Counted from the stretch's first letter, positions 39,256 through 49,984 are shown. The stretch is DNA of 64,000 bases from Lysobacterales bacterium 15-68-25 (GCA_002279065.1 NCKB01000004.1:124001-188000); one strand, 5' to 3'. Numbers and translations are program-made. The notes: a model not told the origin generated them from the sequence alone.

Positions 39256-40017
39256 TCAGTCGAGCGCGAACTGCTCGTCGAGGATGCGCTGCTCGAGATT
39301 GTGCTCGGGGTCGAACAGCAAACGCACGCCGCGGTCGCGCGCCTGACGGATCAGCACCTCGCGCACGTGCCGTACCTCGTGGAAATCCGCGGTGGCGCTG
39401 ACCGGCCGCTTGCCCGGGTCGAGCACGCGCAGGCCGACCTCGGTGAGATGCGGCAGGATCGCTCCGCGCCAGCGGCGCGGGCGGAACGGGCTGATCGGCG
39501 TCAGCGCCAGCACGTTGGCATCCAGCGGCAGGATCGGCCCGTGTGCCGACAGGTTGTAGGCGGTGGAACCGGCTGGCGTGGAGACCAGGATGCCGTCGCA
39601 GATGAGGTTGGACAGCTTCACCGTGCCGTTGAGCTTCACCTCAAGATGGGCGGCCTGGTTGCTCTGGCGCAGCAGCGATACCTCGTTGAACGCGATCGCC
39701 GTGGACTGCACACCGTCGCCATCGGTGGTGTGCATTTCCAGCGGGTAAAGCGTTGCGGCGTGCGCTTCGGCGATGCGCTCCGGCAGGTCGTCCAGCCGAT
39801 GCTTGTTCATCAGGAAGCCGACCCGTCCCAGCTTCATGCCGTACACCGGGGCCTGCTCGTCCCGGTGTGCGTGCAGGGTGCGCAGCATGAAGCCGTCGCC
39901 GCCCAGCGCCACGATCACCTCGGCCTCCGCCGGTGGCACATCGCCGTACTCGGCGACCAGCTTGCGGCGTGCCTGCTGGGCGACCGGTGTATCGCTGGCG
40001 ACGAAGGCAAAGCGCAT
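39256..40017 (-). CDS. nadK: NAD kinase
   Basis: 253 aa ATP-dependent NAD kinase producing NADP. Diagnostic motifs: [14 protein letters not shown] (GGDG), NEVSLLRQS and [20 protein letters not shown]. Slightly shorter than E. coli NadK, as in other xanthomonads. It precedes the 5'-nucleotidase by 39 bases on the same strand. Confidence 0.95.
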   Translation of the reverse strand: MRFAFVASDTPVAQQARRKLVAEYGDVPPAEAEVIVALGGDGFMLRTLHAHRDEQAPVYGMKLGRVGFLMNKHRLDDLPERIAEAHAATLYPLEMHTTDGDGVQSTAIAFNEVSLLRQSNQAAHLEVKLNGTVKLSNLICDGILVSTPAGSTAYNLSAHGPILPLDANVLALTPISPFRPRRWRGAILPHLTEVGLRVLDPGKRPVSATADFHEVRHVREVLIRQARDRGVRLLFDPEHNLEQRILDEQFALD

Positions 40018-40058
40018 GGCGGATCCGCGGACGATGGCAACCCGTCGAGCTTACAGGA

Positions 40059-40130
40059 GCGCCGCGCCGTCGGGCGACGGCGCGGCGCATGCACGAGGCG
40101 AAGACCCGCTCCCCGGAACCCGGGGAGCGG
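40059..40130 (-). terminator. Two tandem GC hairpins behind gdhB
   Basis: An 11-bp stem (40106-40116 with 40120-40130) and a 13-bp perfect stem (40059-40071 with 40076-40088) lie just past the gdhB stop. No T-tract follows, so factor-dependent termination or 3'-end protection is likely. Confidence 0.6.
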
Positions 40131-40136
40131 ATTCGG

Positions 40137-43100
40137 TCAGGCGACCGGCACCTGGGCCAGCTGCGCCAGGCGACGGACCGCGACCGAGGCGATCGGGTAG
40201 TCCGCGTTCTGCGCCAGGATCTCCGCCAGCATCGCGCGGGTGTACTTCAGCGTGGCGTCGTCCCGCTCGAGCCAGGCCTGCACCGGGGTACGGTCGGTGC
40301 GATCCCCGCACAGGGTCAGCACCTGCAGCGCCAGCGCCCGGTGCTGGTGGTTGAGCTCGTCCAGCAGCGAACCGCGGGCCTGGGCGTGCCACGCACCCTC
40401 CACCGGCAATGCCTCGATCTGGTCGCGCAGCCACTCCAGGTCGAGCGCCTCGCCCAGTTCGTAGAACACGCTGGCCACGCGGGCGATCGGCTGTCCGCTC
40501 TGCTGCGCCACTTCGACCATGTCGAAAGCCGCCCGCAGCTCGGACAACCGGGCCAGCCGCACGGCCAGGTCGGCCGGCAGGCCGAGGCCTTCCCACTTCT
40601 CCTGGCTGGACTCGAAATCGCCGCGACCGGTGTCGGTGAGCGCCTCGGGCAACGCCTTGCGCAACTCGCTGACGTGGCTCTGGTAACGCTCGACATTGGC
40701 GGCGATGTCCAGCGTGCCGCCCGGACGGTTGAGCAGCCAGCGCGTCATGTGACGCAGCAGGCCCCAGATCTGCAGGATCGCGTCGATCTGCGTGTTCTCG
40801 GCCACCTTGCTGTCCAGCGCCTCGATATGCGCCCACAGCTCGCGCGCGTCGAGGATCTCGCGGGCCGCGGTGTAGGCCTTGGCGATCGCTGCCGGCCCCT
40901 GCCCGGTGTCCTCCTGCATGCGCATCATGAAGGTGGCGCCCATGCGGTTGATCGTCGAGTTGGTCACCGCGGTGGCGATGATCTCGCGCTTCAGGCGATG
41001 CCGCTGCATGTGCTCGGCATACTTGCCGTGCAGCGGCTCGGGGAAGTAGCGCACCAGCTCCTTGGACAGGTACGGGTCCTCCGGCACATCCGACTCCAGC
41101 AACTGCTGGAACAGCTTGATCTTGTCGTAGGAGAGCAGCACCGACAGTTCCGGCCGGGTCAGGCCCTGGCCGCGGGTCTTGCGCTCGGTCAGCTCGGCGT
41201 CGCTGGGCAGGTTCTCCACCTGGCGGTCGAGCAGGCCTTCGGCCTCGAGCGTGCGGATGAAGTGCGCCATCGAACCGATGCGCTTGATCGACTGGTGCTC
41301 CATCAGCGTGATCGCCTGGTTCTGGCGATAGTTGTCCCACAGCACCAGCTGGCCGACCTCGTCGGTCATCGCACGCAGCAGATCGTTGCGTGCCTCGTCG
41401 GTCAGTTCGCCGCGCTGCACGGCGTCGCCGAGCAGGATCTTGATGTTCACCTCGTGATCGGAGGTGTCCACGCCGGCCGAGTTGTCGATGAAGTCGGTAT
41501 TGAGCAGTACGCCGTGGTGCGCGGCCTCGATGCGGCCCTTCTGGGTGAAGCCCAGGTTGCCGCCCTCGCCCACCACCTTGCAGCGCAGCTCCGCGCCGTT
41601 CACGCGCAGGGCGTTGTTGGCGCGGTCGCCCACCTCGGCGTGGGTCTCGCTGGACGCCTTGACGTAGGTACCGATGCCGCCGTTCCACAGCAGGTCGACC
41701 GGCGCCTTGAGGATCGCGCTGAGCAGGTCGGTCGGCGCCATGTGGGTGGCGTCGCCCTTGATGCCGAGCACAGCGCGCACTTCCGGCGAGACCTGGATCG
41801 ACTTGGCGCTGCGCGGATACACACCGCCACCGGCGGAGATCAGCGACTTGTCGTAGTCCTCCCAGCTCGAGCGCGGCAGCTTGAACAGGCGATCGCGCTC
41901 CACGTACGAACGCTCGGCGTCCGGATTCGGGTCGAGGAACACGTGGCGATGGTCGAATGCCGCCACAAGGCGGATGTGGCGCGACAGCAGCATGCCGTTG
42001 CCAAACACGTCGCCGGACATGTCTCCGATGCCCACACAGGTGAAGTCCTGCGTCTGCGAGTCGCGGCCCAGCGCACGGAAGTGGCGCTTGACCGACTCCC
42101 ACGCACCCTTGGCGGTGATGCCCATCGCCTTGTGGTCGTAGCCGTTGGAGCCGCCCGAGGCGAAGGCGTCGCCCAGCCAGAAGCCGTGCGCCACCGAGAT
42201 CGCGTTGGCGATGTCGGAGAAGGTCGCCGTGCCCTTGTCGGCCGCCACGACCAGGTACGGGTCGTCCTGGTCGTGGCGCACCACGTCGTGCGGCGGCACC
42301 ACCTTGCCCTCGACCAGGTTGTCGGTAATGTCCAGCAGGCCGGCAATGAACAGGCGATAGCAGGCGATGCCCTCGGCAAGCTGCGCGTCGCGGTCACCGC
42401 CTTCGGGCGGATTCTTGACGAAGAAGCCCCCCTTCGAGCCCACCGGCACGATCACGGTGTTCTTCACCATCTGCGCCTTCACCAGGCCCAGTACCTCGGT
42501 GCGGAAGTCCTCGCGGCGATCGGACCAGCGCAAGCCGCCACGGGCCACCGGGCCGAAGCGCAAATGCACACCTTCCACCCGCGGCGAGTAGACGAAGATC
42601 TCGCGGTACGGCACCGGCTTGGGGGCGTCCGGCACGCGGTGCGAGTCGAACTTGAAGCTGATGTACGGACGGAACTGGCCGTCCCACTGTTGGAAGAAGC
42701 TGGTGCGCAGGGTCGCGCCGATGACGTCGAGATAGCTCTTGACGATGCGCTCGTCGTCCAGGCTCGCCACGTCGTCGAGCAGGGTGCGCAGCGCCTCGGT
42801 CAGCACCTGCACCTGCTCGTCGCGCGGCCTGGCCAGGCAGGCGACCATGCCGTCGACCAGCTCGGGCCGTGCGTTGCGCGTTGCCTCCGGAATGAGCGCG
42901 ACCATTTCGCGGCGCAGGTCTTCGCCGGCACGCGCCAACTCGTCGGCAGACAACGACTCGCGACGCGGGTCGAACTTGGCGTGGAACAGCTCGATCAGCA
43001 CACCGGCGATCGCCGGGTAACGATTGAGCGTAGCCTCCATGTAGGTCTGGGAGAACGCGATGCCCACCTGCTGCAGGTACTTGCAATAGCCGCGCAGTAC

Positions 43101-45056
43101 GGCGATCTGGCGCCAGTCGGCCTGCGCGAACAGCACCAGGTTGTTGAAACCGTCGCTCTCGGCCTGGCCGCGCCACAGCGCCTCGAAGGCACGTTCGAAA
43201 CGGTCGCGTACGTGCTCCAGTTCGAAGCTCAGCGGCTGCTTGGGGGTGAGCTCGAAGTCGTGGATGGTGAGTGGACGTTCCTGCCCTTCCAGGCTGTACA
43301 CGTGCTCGGCAAGCATCCGCACGCCCATGTTCTCCAGCATCGGCAGCGCCTCGGAGAGCGGGATCGGCTCGCCGGCGTGGATCACCTTGAAGCGCAGCGA
43401 CCCGTCCGCATGGCGGTAAAGGGCCATCCGGATGGCATCGTCGTGGAGGCTGTCCAGCGCCTCGATGTCCCCGGCGGCCACCGAGGGGGCCACCTCGTCG
43501 ACGTAGCCCGGCGGCATGGCGCGGCCATAGCGGTTGGCCAGCACCACACCCCGCTGCGGACCGAGCCGGCCCACCAGCAGGTCGCGCACCTCGTCCTGCC
43601 AGTTGCGCACGATGCCGGCCACGCCCTCTTCCAGCGCATGCAGGTCATAGGACACCTGCTCGCCGACGCGGGGACGCACCACCACGTGCAGTCGCGCCAG
43701 CGCCGTGTCGCCCAGCAGCACGGTCGAATCCAGCTCGATGCCGTGCAGCGCCTCGCGCAGCAGCGCCTCGATGCGCTCGCGTACCGTCGTGTTGAAGCGT
43801 TCGCGCGGCACGAACACCATGCAGGTGAAGAAGCGACCGTAACGGTCGCGGCGCACGAACAGCTGGGTGCGCGCGCGCTGGCGCAGCTCCAGGATGCCGG
43901 TGACCGCCTGGTACAGCTCGTCGTCGTTGCTCTGGAACAGCTCGTCGCGCGGCAGCGTCTCGAGGATATGGCGCAGCGACTTGCCCGAATGCGAATCGCG
44001 CTTCAACCCGGAGCGGGCGAGCACGGCCTCCACCTTGTTGCGCACCACCGGCACGTCCTGCGGGCGGGCCATGTAGGCATTGGACGAGAACATGCCGAGG
44101 AAACGCTGTTCGGCGACCGGCTTGCCGCTGGCGTCGAAGCGCAACACGCCCACGTAGTCCATGTGACCCGGACGGTGTACCTGCGAACGTGCGTTGGTCT
44201 TGGTGAGGATCACCGGCTCGATCGAGCCGGCGGTAGCCCCGTGTGCCCCAAGCGATGCCACCGAGCGCGGTGCCAGCGAACGCTCGGTGCCGGACAGGAT
44301 GCCCAGTCCCGAGCCTTCGACCGACTGCAGCACCTCGCCGCCCTCGCCCTGGCGCACTTCGTACTCGCGATAACCGAGGAAGGTGAAATTGTCGTCGGCC
44401 AGCCAGCGCAGGAACTCCGCCGACTCGGTCGCCGCGGCGACATCGCGCGTGTTCGGCCGGGCCGGCAGCTCGGCCGCGATGGCGCGGGCCTTGTCGCGCA
44501 TCGCTTCCCAGTCCCGCACGGACAGGCGTACGTCGTCCAGCGCGGACTCGATCCGCGCCTTGAGCGCCGCCTGCGGCTCGCCGTCGGCAAGACGGTCGAT
44601 CTCGAAATGCATGATCGACTCGGGCTGGCCGTCGTCGCCGCCGATCGACTGCAGCGTGCCTGCGGCGTCACGGACCACCTTCACCACCGGGTGGATCACC
44701 GTGTGGATGGGGCCGTCCATCGACAGGATCATGCTCACCGTGTCCACCAGGAACGGCATGTCGTCGGTCACCACCTCCACCGCGCTGCGGCCGTCATGAC
44801 CGCTGGCGGGATTGGTCACGCGCACCGACGCGCGGCCGGGCTGGCGCTGGCTGACGAACTGAAGCAGGTCGAGCACCAGCTCGGCCCACTGCGCCGGGGT
44901 ATGCAGTGACTCGTCTCCCGCAGCCAGTCGCGCGAAGAAGGCGCGGATAAAAAATTGCGCCTCCTGGAGGCGCTGGGGGGACAAATTCCTTTTGCTTGTT
45001 TCGTCGATGACAGCTGCTGCGAGGGACTCATTCACGGCCGCGCGAATCGCATTCAT
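40137..45056 (-). CDS. gdhB: NAD-specific glutamate dehydrogenase, large (180-kDa class)
   Basis: 1639 aa member of the giant NAD-GDH class that oxidises glutamate to 2-oxoglutarate and ammonia, known from Streptomyces and Pseudomonas. The first ~700 residues are the regulatory ACT-like region; the catalytic core lies around residues 780-1230 with RGGLRWSDRREDFRTEVLGL, VKNTVIVPVGSKGGFFVKN, and FTCVGIGDMSGDVFGNGML for NAD binding; a helical C-terminal extension follows. The ATG at 45056 was chosen 12 codons inside the open frame, behind AGAAG. The upstream 540 bases hold no gene. Confidence 0.95.
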   Translation of the reverse strand: MNAIRAAVNESLAAAVIDETSKRNLSPQRLQEAQFFIRAFFARLAAGDESLHTPAQWAELVLDLLQFVSQRQPGRASVRVTNPASGHDGRSAVEVVTDDMPFLVDTVSMILSMDGPIHTVIHPVVKVVRDAAGTLQSIGGDDGQPESIMHFEIDRLADGEPQAALKARIESALDDVRLSVRDWEAMRDKARAIAAELPARPNTRDVAAATESAEFLRWLADDNFTFLGYREYEVRQGEGGEVLQSVEGSGLGILSGTERSLAPRSVASLGAHGATAGSIEPVILTKTNARSQVHRPGHMDYVGVLRFDASGKPVAEQRFLGMFSSNAYMARPQDVPVVRNKVEAVLARSGLKRDSHSGKSLRHILETLPRDELFQSNDDELYQAVTGILELRQRARTQLFVRRDRYGRFFTCMVFVPRERFNTTVRERIEALLREALHGIELDSTVLLGDTALARLHVVVRPRVGEQVSYDLHALEEGVAGIVRNWQDEVRDLLVGRLGPQRGVVLANRYGRAMPPGYVDEVAPSVAAGDIEALDSLHDDAIRMALYRHADGSLRFKVIHAGEPIPLSEALPMLENMGVRMLAEHVYSLEGQERPLTIHDFELTPKQPLSFELEHVRDRFERAFEALWRGQAESDGFNNLVLFAQADWRQIAVLRGYCKYLQQVGIAFSQTYMEATLNRYPAIAGVLIELFHAKFDPRRESLSADELARAGEDLRREMVALIPEATRNARPELVDGMVACLARPRDEQVQVLTEALRTLLDDVASLDDERIVKSYLDVIGATLRTSFFQQWDGQFRPYISFKFDSHRVPDAPKPVPYREIFVYSPRVEGVHLRFGPVARGGLRWSDRREDFRTEVLGLVKAQMVKNTVIVPVGSKGGFFVKNPPEGGDRDAQLAEGIACYRLFIAGLLDITDNLVEGKVVPPHDVVRHDQDDPYLVVAADKGTATFSDIANAISVAHGFWLGDAFASGGSNGYDHKAMGITAKGAWESVKRHFRALGRDSQTQDFTCVGIGDMSGDVFGNGMLLSRHIRLVAAFDHRHVFLDPNPDAERSYVERDRLFKLPRSSWEDYDKSLISAGGGVYPRSAKSIQVSPEVRAVLGIKGDATHMAPTDLLSAILKAPVDLLWNGGIGTYVKASSETHAEVGDRANNALRVNGAELRCKVVGEGGNLGFTQKGRIEAAHHGVLLNTDFIDNSAGVDTSDHEVNIKILLGDAVQRGELTDEARNDLLRAMTDEVGQLVLWDNYRQNQAITLMEHQSIKRIGSMAHFIRTLEAEGLLDRQVENLPSDAELTERKTRGQGLTRPELSVLLSYDKIKLFQQLLESDVPEDPYLSKELVRYFPEPLHGKYAEHMQRHRLKREIIATAVTNSTINRMGATFMMRMQEDTGQGPAAIAKAYTAAREILDARELWAHIEALDSKVAENTQIDAILQIWGLLRHMTRWLLNRPGGTLDIAANVERYQSHVSELRKALPEALTDTGRGDFESSQEKWEGLGLPADLAVRLARLSELRAAFDMVEVAQQSGQPIARVASVFYELGEALDLEWLRDQIEALPVEGAWHAQARGSLLDELNHQHRALALQVLTLCGDRTDRTPVQAWLERDDATLKYTRAMLAEILAQNADYPIASVAVRRLAQLAQVPVA

Positions 45057-45593
45057 GGCTTCTACTGTTCGGTGGATGCGGAAGGGGAACAAAAAGCCCG
45101 CGAAGGATACGCTTCGCCTTTCGTCGAATCCACCGCGCGGAGCCGCTTTGCGCCATGCCCCGGCGCATGGAAAGACGCTACGGTTTTGCGTTGCAGTGCA
45201 ATAGAAAACGTCTGCACCTCGAGTCGGGCCTGGCCATCATCCGGACGCACGCAGCCCGCTCGCCGCCCCCTCGGTGATGGTTCCGCGCAGCACAGGATCG
45301 AGGCACGTGCAGCAGGCGCTCGATCGGAGTCACAAATCCGTCATCGCCGCAAGTGCGTAAAGCTGTCCAGCCGAGTGCAGCCAACGGGCGGGACAAATTT
45401 TGTACTGCTGGGTATAGTCGCGTTTTGTTGTCTCCGCCGGGCATCGCCGTCGTTACTTGCAGGCGACCGGCGGGGCGCAGGCGCAACCCGGCCGAATCCC
45501 GTTGGCACCCGCGAACAATCCCCCTCGACAGCTTCGCCGGCACGCCATGTTGCGGCACCGAATAATTCACGACCACGCGATCATGGAGTTTTC
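45057..45593. other. 537-base divergent intergenic region between gdhB and the efflux operon
   Basis: No coding region is supported. It holds a 6-6-6 inverted repeat (GCGAAG at 45100-45105, CTTCGC at 45112-45117) in the presumed gdhB leader, and a promoter with palindrome for the efflux operon (45390-45418). The remaining sequence shows only GC-rich text. Confidence 0.7.
45390..45418 (+). promoter_or_regulatory. Likely promoter and operator of the RND efflux operon
   Basis: GGGACA (45390-45395), 17-base spacer, TATAGT (45413-45418). The palindrome ACAAATTTTGT (45393-45403) overlaps the spacer, the usual place for a TetR-type operator. It implies a leader of about 170 bases. Confidence 0.5.
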
Positions 45594-46778
45594 ATGAACC
45601 CCTCTTCACTGCGCACACCACTGTTGTGCCTGGGCCTGCTGGCACTGGCCGCATGCGGAGGCAAGGACAGGAACGCCCAGTCGACTCCGCCGCCGCCCAA
45701 GGTGGGCGTCGTCACCGTCGCACCGACCGACGAGCCGTTTACCAAGGACCTGGTGGGCCGCTTGTCGCCGTACCGCAGTGCGGATGTGCGGGCTCGCGTG
45801 GCCGGGGTGCTGCTCAAGCGCGTCTATGACGAAGGCTCCGACGTGAAGAAGGGCCAGCTGCTCTTCCAGATCGACCCGGCGCCGCTGAAGGCCGCGCTCG
45901 ACGCCAGCCTCGCCAATCTGGCCCAGGCCCGTGCCACCTACACCAACGCCAGGATCGCGGCCGACCGGGTGCGCGAACTGGCGCCCAAGGGTTACGTCTC
46001 CAGGTCGGACCTGGACAACGCACTCGCCGCCGAGCGCACCGCCGCCGCCAGCGTGCAACAGGCGGAGGCGAACGTGCAGACCGCGCGAATCAACCTCGGC
46101 TATGCCAGCGTGCGCTCGCCGATCGACGGCCGCGCCGGCAAGCAGCAGGTGACCGAAGGTGCGCTGGTCGGCCAGGGCGAAGCGACCCTGCTGACCACGG
46201 TGGACCAGATCGATCCGCTCTACGTGAACTTCAGCCTCAGCACCGCCGAACTCGACCGGATGCGCCGCGGCCAGGCAGCGGGCAACGTCACCCTCGCCGC
46301 CGCCGACAAGGCCAGCGTCGAAGTCGCCCTGCCCGACGGCAGTCCCTACGACCATCCCGGCACGGTGGATTTTTCCGACACCACGGTGAACCCGACCACT
46401 GGCTCGGTCGATCTGCGCGCGACGGTACCCAATCCCGGCCATGTGCTTCTGCCCGGGATGTACGTGACCCTGAAGGCCCGCCTGGGCGAGCAGCACAACG
46501 TGTTCCTCGTGCCACAGCCCGCACTGCAGCGCGATACCGTCGGCGCCTACGTGATGGTGCTGGGCAAGGACGGCAAGGTGGCGCGCAAGGACGTCACCGC
46601 GGACCAGGCCACCGGCGGCAACTGGGTGGTGACCGACGGCCTGGCGACCAATGACAAGGTCATCGTGTCGGGCCTGCAGAAGGTCCGGGACGGAGCGCCC
46701 GCGACGGCAGAACCCTGGACGTCCGGACCGTCGGGCACCGCGTCGGCCGCGGGCCAGTCGGCGGCCCGCGCGAAGTAA
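45594..46778 (+). CDS. RND efflux periplasmic adaptor subunit
   Basis: 394 aa lipoprotein of the AcrA/MexA membrane-fusion family. The signal peptide ends in lipobox LAAC (Cys about residue 20). The barrel-sandwich half-motifs (GRLSPYRSADVRARVAGVL, LGYASVRSPIDGRAGKQQV) flank a coiled-coil hairpin, followed by beta-barrel (GMYVTLKARLGEQHNVFLVP) and membrane-proximal domains. The ATG at 45594 has GGAG upstream; the open frame starts much earlier. The pump gene follows after 12 bases. Confidence 0.93.
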   Translation: MNPSSLRTPLLCLGLLALAACGGKDRNAQSTPPPPKVGVVTVAPTDEPFTKDLVGRLSPYRSADVRARVAGVLLKRVYDEGSDVKKGQLLFQIDPAPLKAALDASLANLAQARATYTNARIAADRVRELAPKGYVSRSDLDNALAAERTAAASVQQAEANVQTARINLGYASVRSPIDGRAGKQQVTEGALVGQGEATLLTTVDQIDPLYVNFSLSTAELDRMRRGQAAGNVTLAAADKASVEVALPDGSPYDHPGTVDFSDTTVNPTTGSVDLRATVPNPGHVLLPGMYVTLKARLGEQHNVFLVPQPALQRDTVGAYVMVLGKDGKVARKDVTADQATGGNWVVTDGLATNDKVIVSGLQKVRDGAPATAEPWTSGPSGTASAAGQSAARAK

Positions 46779-46790
46779 CGGAGCGCATCC

Positions 46791-49700
46791 ATGCCCAGCT
46801 TCTTCATCGATCGCCCGATCTTCGCCTGGGTGGTGGCCATCCTGATTACCCTGGGTGGCACGCTGGCCGTGCTCAACATGGGCATCGAGTCCTACCCGAA
46901 CATCGCCCCGCCGCAGGTGACGGTGAGCGCGTCCTACCCGGGCGCCAGCGCCGACACCACCGAAAAGACGGTCACCCAGGTCATCGAGCAGCAGCTGACC
47001 GGCATCGACCACCTGCTCTATTTCAGCTCCTCGTCCAGTTCCAACGGCTCGTCGTCGGTCACCCTGACCTTCGAGACCGGCACCGACCCCGACATCGCCC
47101 AGGTGCAGGTGCAGAACAAGGTATCGCTGGCCACGCCTCGACTGCCCTCGGAGGTGACCCAGCAGGGCGTGGTGGTGGCCAAGGCCAACCCGGACTTCCT
47201 GATGTTCGTGGCGCTCACTTCCAGCAACCCGGCCATCGACGGCGCGCGCCTGAACGACATCGTCTCGTCGCAGGTGCTCGATCAGGTCTCGCGCATCTCC
47301 GGCGTCGGCAACATTCGCCAGATCGGGTCCGAGTACGCGATGCGGATCTGGCTCAACCCCGACAAGCTGCACGGCTACGGCCTGTCCGCCTCGCAGGTGC
47401 TGGCGTCGATTCGGGCGCAGAACGTGCAGTTCGCGGCCGGATCGCTGGGCGCGGACCCGGCACCGCCCGGCCAGGGCTTCAGCGCCACGGTGGCGGCCGA
47501 GGGCCGCTTCTCCACGCCGAAGGAATTCGGCGACATCATCCTGCGCGCCAACCGCGACGGCACCACGGTGCGCCTGCATGACGTGGCGCGCATCGCGTTC
47601 GGCCCGCAGAACTACGGCTTCCACGCGCAATACAACGGCCGGGAGGCCGGCGCCTTCGGCGTGCAGCTGCTGCCGGGTGCCAACGCGCTGGACGTGGCCA
47701 CCGCGGTCCGCTCGAAGATGACCGAACTGGCGAAGAGCTTCCCGCCCGGCGTGAGCTGGTTCGTCCCCTACGACAGCACCAACTTCGTGCGCATCTCGAT
47801 CAAGGAAGTGATGCACACGCTGGTCGAGGCGATGGTGCTGGTATTCCTGGTGATGCTGGTGTTCCTGCAGAACATCCGCGCCACGATCATCCCGACCCTG
47901 GTGATCCCGGTGGCCCTGTTGGGCACCTTCATCGGCCTGCTGCCACTGGGCTTCACGGTCAACCAGCTGACCCTGTTCGGCATGGTGCTGGCGATCGGCA
48001 TCGTGGTGGACGACGCGATCGTGGTGATCGAGAACGTCGAGCGCATCATGACCGAGGAGGGCCTGTCGCCGAAGGACGCCACGCGCAAGGCAATGGGCCA
48101 GATCACCGGCGCCATCGTGGCGATCACGGTGGTACTGGCGGCGGTGTTCGTGCCCTCGGCGCTGCAGCCCGGCGCATCCGGCGTGATCTACAAGCAGTTC
48201 GCGCTGACCATCGCCGTGTCGATGGGCTTCTCGGCGTTCCTCGCGCTGTCGTTCACGCCCGCACTGTGCGCAAGCATCCTGCGGCCGGAGCACGAGCACC
48301 CGAAGAACATCGTCTACCGCACCTTCAACCGCCTGTTCGACCGCGTCACCCGCACCTACAGCGGCCATATCCACAGCGCGGTCAGCCATGCCCCACGCTG
48401 GATGGCGGTATTCGTGGTGATTGCCGTGCTGTGCGGCGTGCTCTATTCGCGCATGCCCACCAGCTTCGTGCCCAGCGAGGACCAGGGCGTCGCCCTGGCC
48501 ATCGTCTCGCTGCCGCCCGGCGCCACGGTGTCGCGCACCGAGCAGGTCATGAAGGAGATCCGCGCACGGCTGGTCAAGGACCCGGCCGTCGAGGGCATGT
48601 TCCAGGTCTCCGGCTTCAGCTTCGTCGGCGCCGGCGAAAACACCGGCATGAGCTTCATCCGCCTGAAGGACTGGTCCAAGCGCGACATCACCGCCGAGCA
48701 GTTCATCGCCAAGGCCAACGGCCTGCTCAGCGGCATCCGCGACGCGCAGATCTTCGTGGTGAATCTGCCGACGATCCGCGGTCTCAGCCAATTCGGCGGC
48801 ATCGACATGTGGCTGCAGGCCCGTGCCGGCCAGAGCCGCGCCGAACTGACCCAGGCGCGCAACACACTGCTGGCCAAGGCCGCACAGGACGACAAGCTCA
48901 CCGGCATCCGCCCGCAGGCGCTGGAAGACGCCCCGGCCCTGCAGTTGCACGTCGACCGCACCCAGGCGCAGGCACTGGGCCTGTCGGTGAGCGACATCTA
49001 CACCGCAATCCAGCTGACCCTGGCCCCGGTGTACGTCAACGACTTCGCCTACGGCGGCCGCGTCAAGCGCGTGCTGATGCAGGCCGACCAGCCCTACCGC
49101 ATGGGTCCGGACGCGCTGCAGCACATCTACACGCCCAGCTCGCAGACCAACGCCGACGGCACGCCGCAGATGATCCCGATCTCCAACGTGGTCGATGCGA
49201 AGTGGACGATGGCCTCGCCCGCGCTGGCACGCTACAACGGCTACTCGGCGGTGGAGATCGTGGGCAACCCGGCCCAGGGTTACTCCAGCGGCCAGGCGAT
49301 GGCCGAAATGGAAAGGATCGTCAACGACGATCTTCCCAAGGGCTTCGGCTACGACTGGACCGGCCAGTCCTACCAGGAAATCCTCTCCGGCAACTCCGCC
49401 ACGCTGCTGATGGTGCTGTCGGTGATGATCGTGTTCCTCTGCCTTTCGGCGCTTTACGAGAGCTGGTCGATCCCGGTGTCGGTGCTGCTGGTGGTGCCAC
49501 TGGGCCTGCTGGGCGCGGTGGTGTTCTCGCTGCTGCGCGGCCTGCCGAACGACATCTACTTCAAGATCGGCATGATCACGGTGATGGGCCTGGCCGCGAA
49601 GAACGCGATCCTGATCGTGGAGTTCGCAGTGGAGCAGCAGGCTGCCGGCAAGCCGCTGCGCGAGGCGGTGATCGAAGCGGCCCGACTGCGGCTGCGCCCG

Positions 49701-49973
49701 ATCCTGATGACCTCGCTGGCCTTCATTCTCGGCGTGCTGCCGCTGGCCGTGTCCACCGGTGCTGGCGCCAACTCGCGCCACGCGATCGGCACCGGCGTGA
49801 TCGGCGGCATGACCTTCGCAACACTCCTGGGCCTGCTGCTGATCCCGGTGTTCTACGTCACCGTGCGGCGACTGCTGGGCGACCGGCTGGACCACCACCA
49901 CGACGATGGGACGCCGCCGATCGGGCACGGCGGGATGAAGCCGTTCGACTCTGACCCGCGCCGCGGGGCATGA
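46791..49973 (+). CDS. RND multidrug efflux pump, inner-membrane transporter (AcrB/MexB type)
   Basis: 1060 aa proton-driven HAE1-type transporter. Start MPSFFIDRPIFAWVVAILIT is typical of AcrB. Twelve membrane helices frame two large periplasmic loops. The proton-relay Asp pair is in GIVVDDAIVVIENVERIM and the partner Lys in GLAAKNAILIVEFAVEQQ. It forms an operon with the adaptor; no outer-membrane channel (TolC/OprM) gene or regulator follows, so it must use a channel encoded elsewhere. Substrates are unknown. Confidence 0.95.
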   Translation: MPSFFIDRPIFAWVVAILITLGGTLAVLNMGIESYPNIAPPQVTVSASYPGASADTTEKTVTQVIEQQLTGIDHLLYFSSSSSSNGSSSVTLTFETGTDPDIAQVQVQNKVSLATPRLPSEVTQQGVVVAKANPDFLMFVALTSSNPAIDGARLNDIVSSQVLDQVSRISGVGNIRQIGSEYAMRIWLNPDKLHGYGLSASQVLASIRAQNVQFAAGSLGADPAPPGQGFSATVAAEGRFSTPKEFGDIILRANRDGTTVRLHDVARIAFGPQNYGFHAQYNGREAGAFGVQLLPGANALDVATAVRSKMTELAKSFPPGVSWFVPYDSTNFVRISIKEVMHTLVEAMVLVFLVMLVFLQNIRATIIPTLVIPVALLGTFIGLLPLGFTVNQLTLFGMVLAIGIVVDDAIVVIENVERIMTEEGLSPKDATRKAMGQITGAIVAITVVLAAVFVPSALQPGASGVIYKQFALTIAVSMGFSAFLALSFTPALCASILRPEHEHPKNIVYRTFNRLFDRVTRTYSGHIHSAVSHAPRWMAVFVVIAVLCGVLYSRMPTSFVPSEDQGVALAIVSLPPGATVSRTEQVMKEIRARLVKDPAVEGMFQVSGFSFVGAGENTGMSFIRLKDWSKRDITAEQFIAKANGLLSGIRDAQIFVVNLPTIRGLSQFGGIDMWLQARAGQSRAELTQARNTLLAKAAQDDKLTGIRPQALEDAPALQLHVDRTQAQALGLSVSDIYTAIQLTLAPVYVNDFAYGGRVKRVLMQADQPYRMGPDALQHIYTPSSQTNADGTPQMIPISNVVDAKWTMASPALARYNGYSAVEIVGNPAQGYSSGQAMAEMERIVNDDLPKGFGYDWTGQSYQEILSGNSATLLMVLSVMIVFLCLSALYESWSIPVSVLLVVPLGLLGAVVFSLLRGLPNDIYFKIGMITVMGLAAKNAILIVEFAVEQQAAGKPLREAVIEAARLRLRPILMTSLAFILGVLPLAVSTGAGANSRHAIGTGVIGGMTFATLLGLLLIPVFYVTVRRLLGDRLDHHHDDGTPPIGHGGMKPFDSDPRRGA

Positions 49974-49984
49974 TCCGGCGTTAC

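Noticed and set aside
39933-44909. A plus-strand open frame of over 1600 codons antisense to gdhB
   Set aside because: Composition is Gln/His/Arg/Leu-rich without recognisable domains, typical of the reverse strand of a GC-rich gene; gdhB itself has all family motifs.
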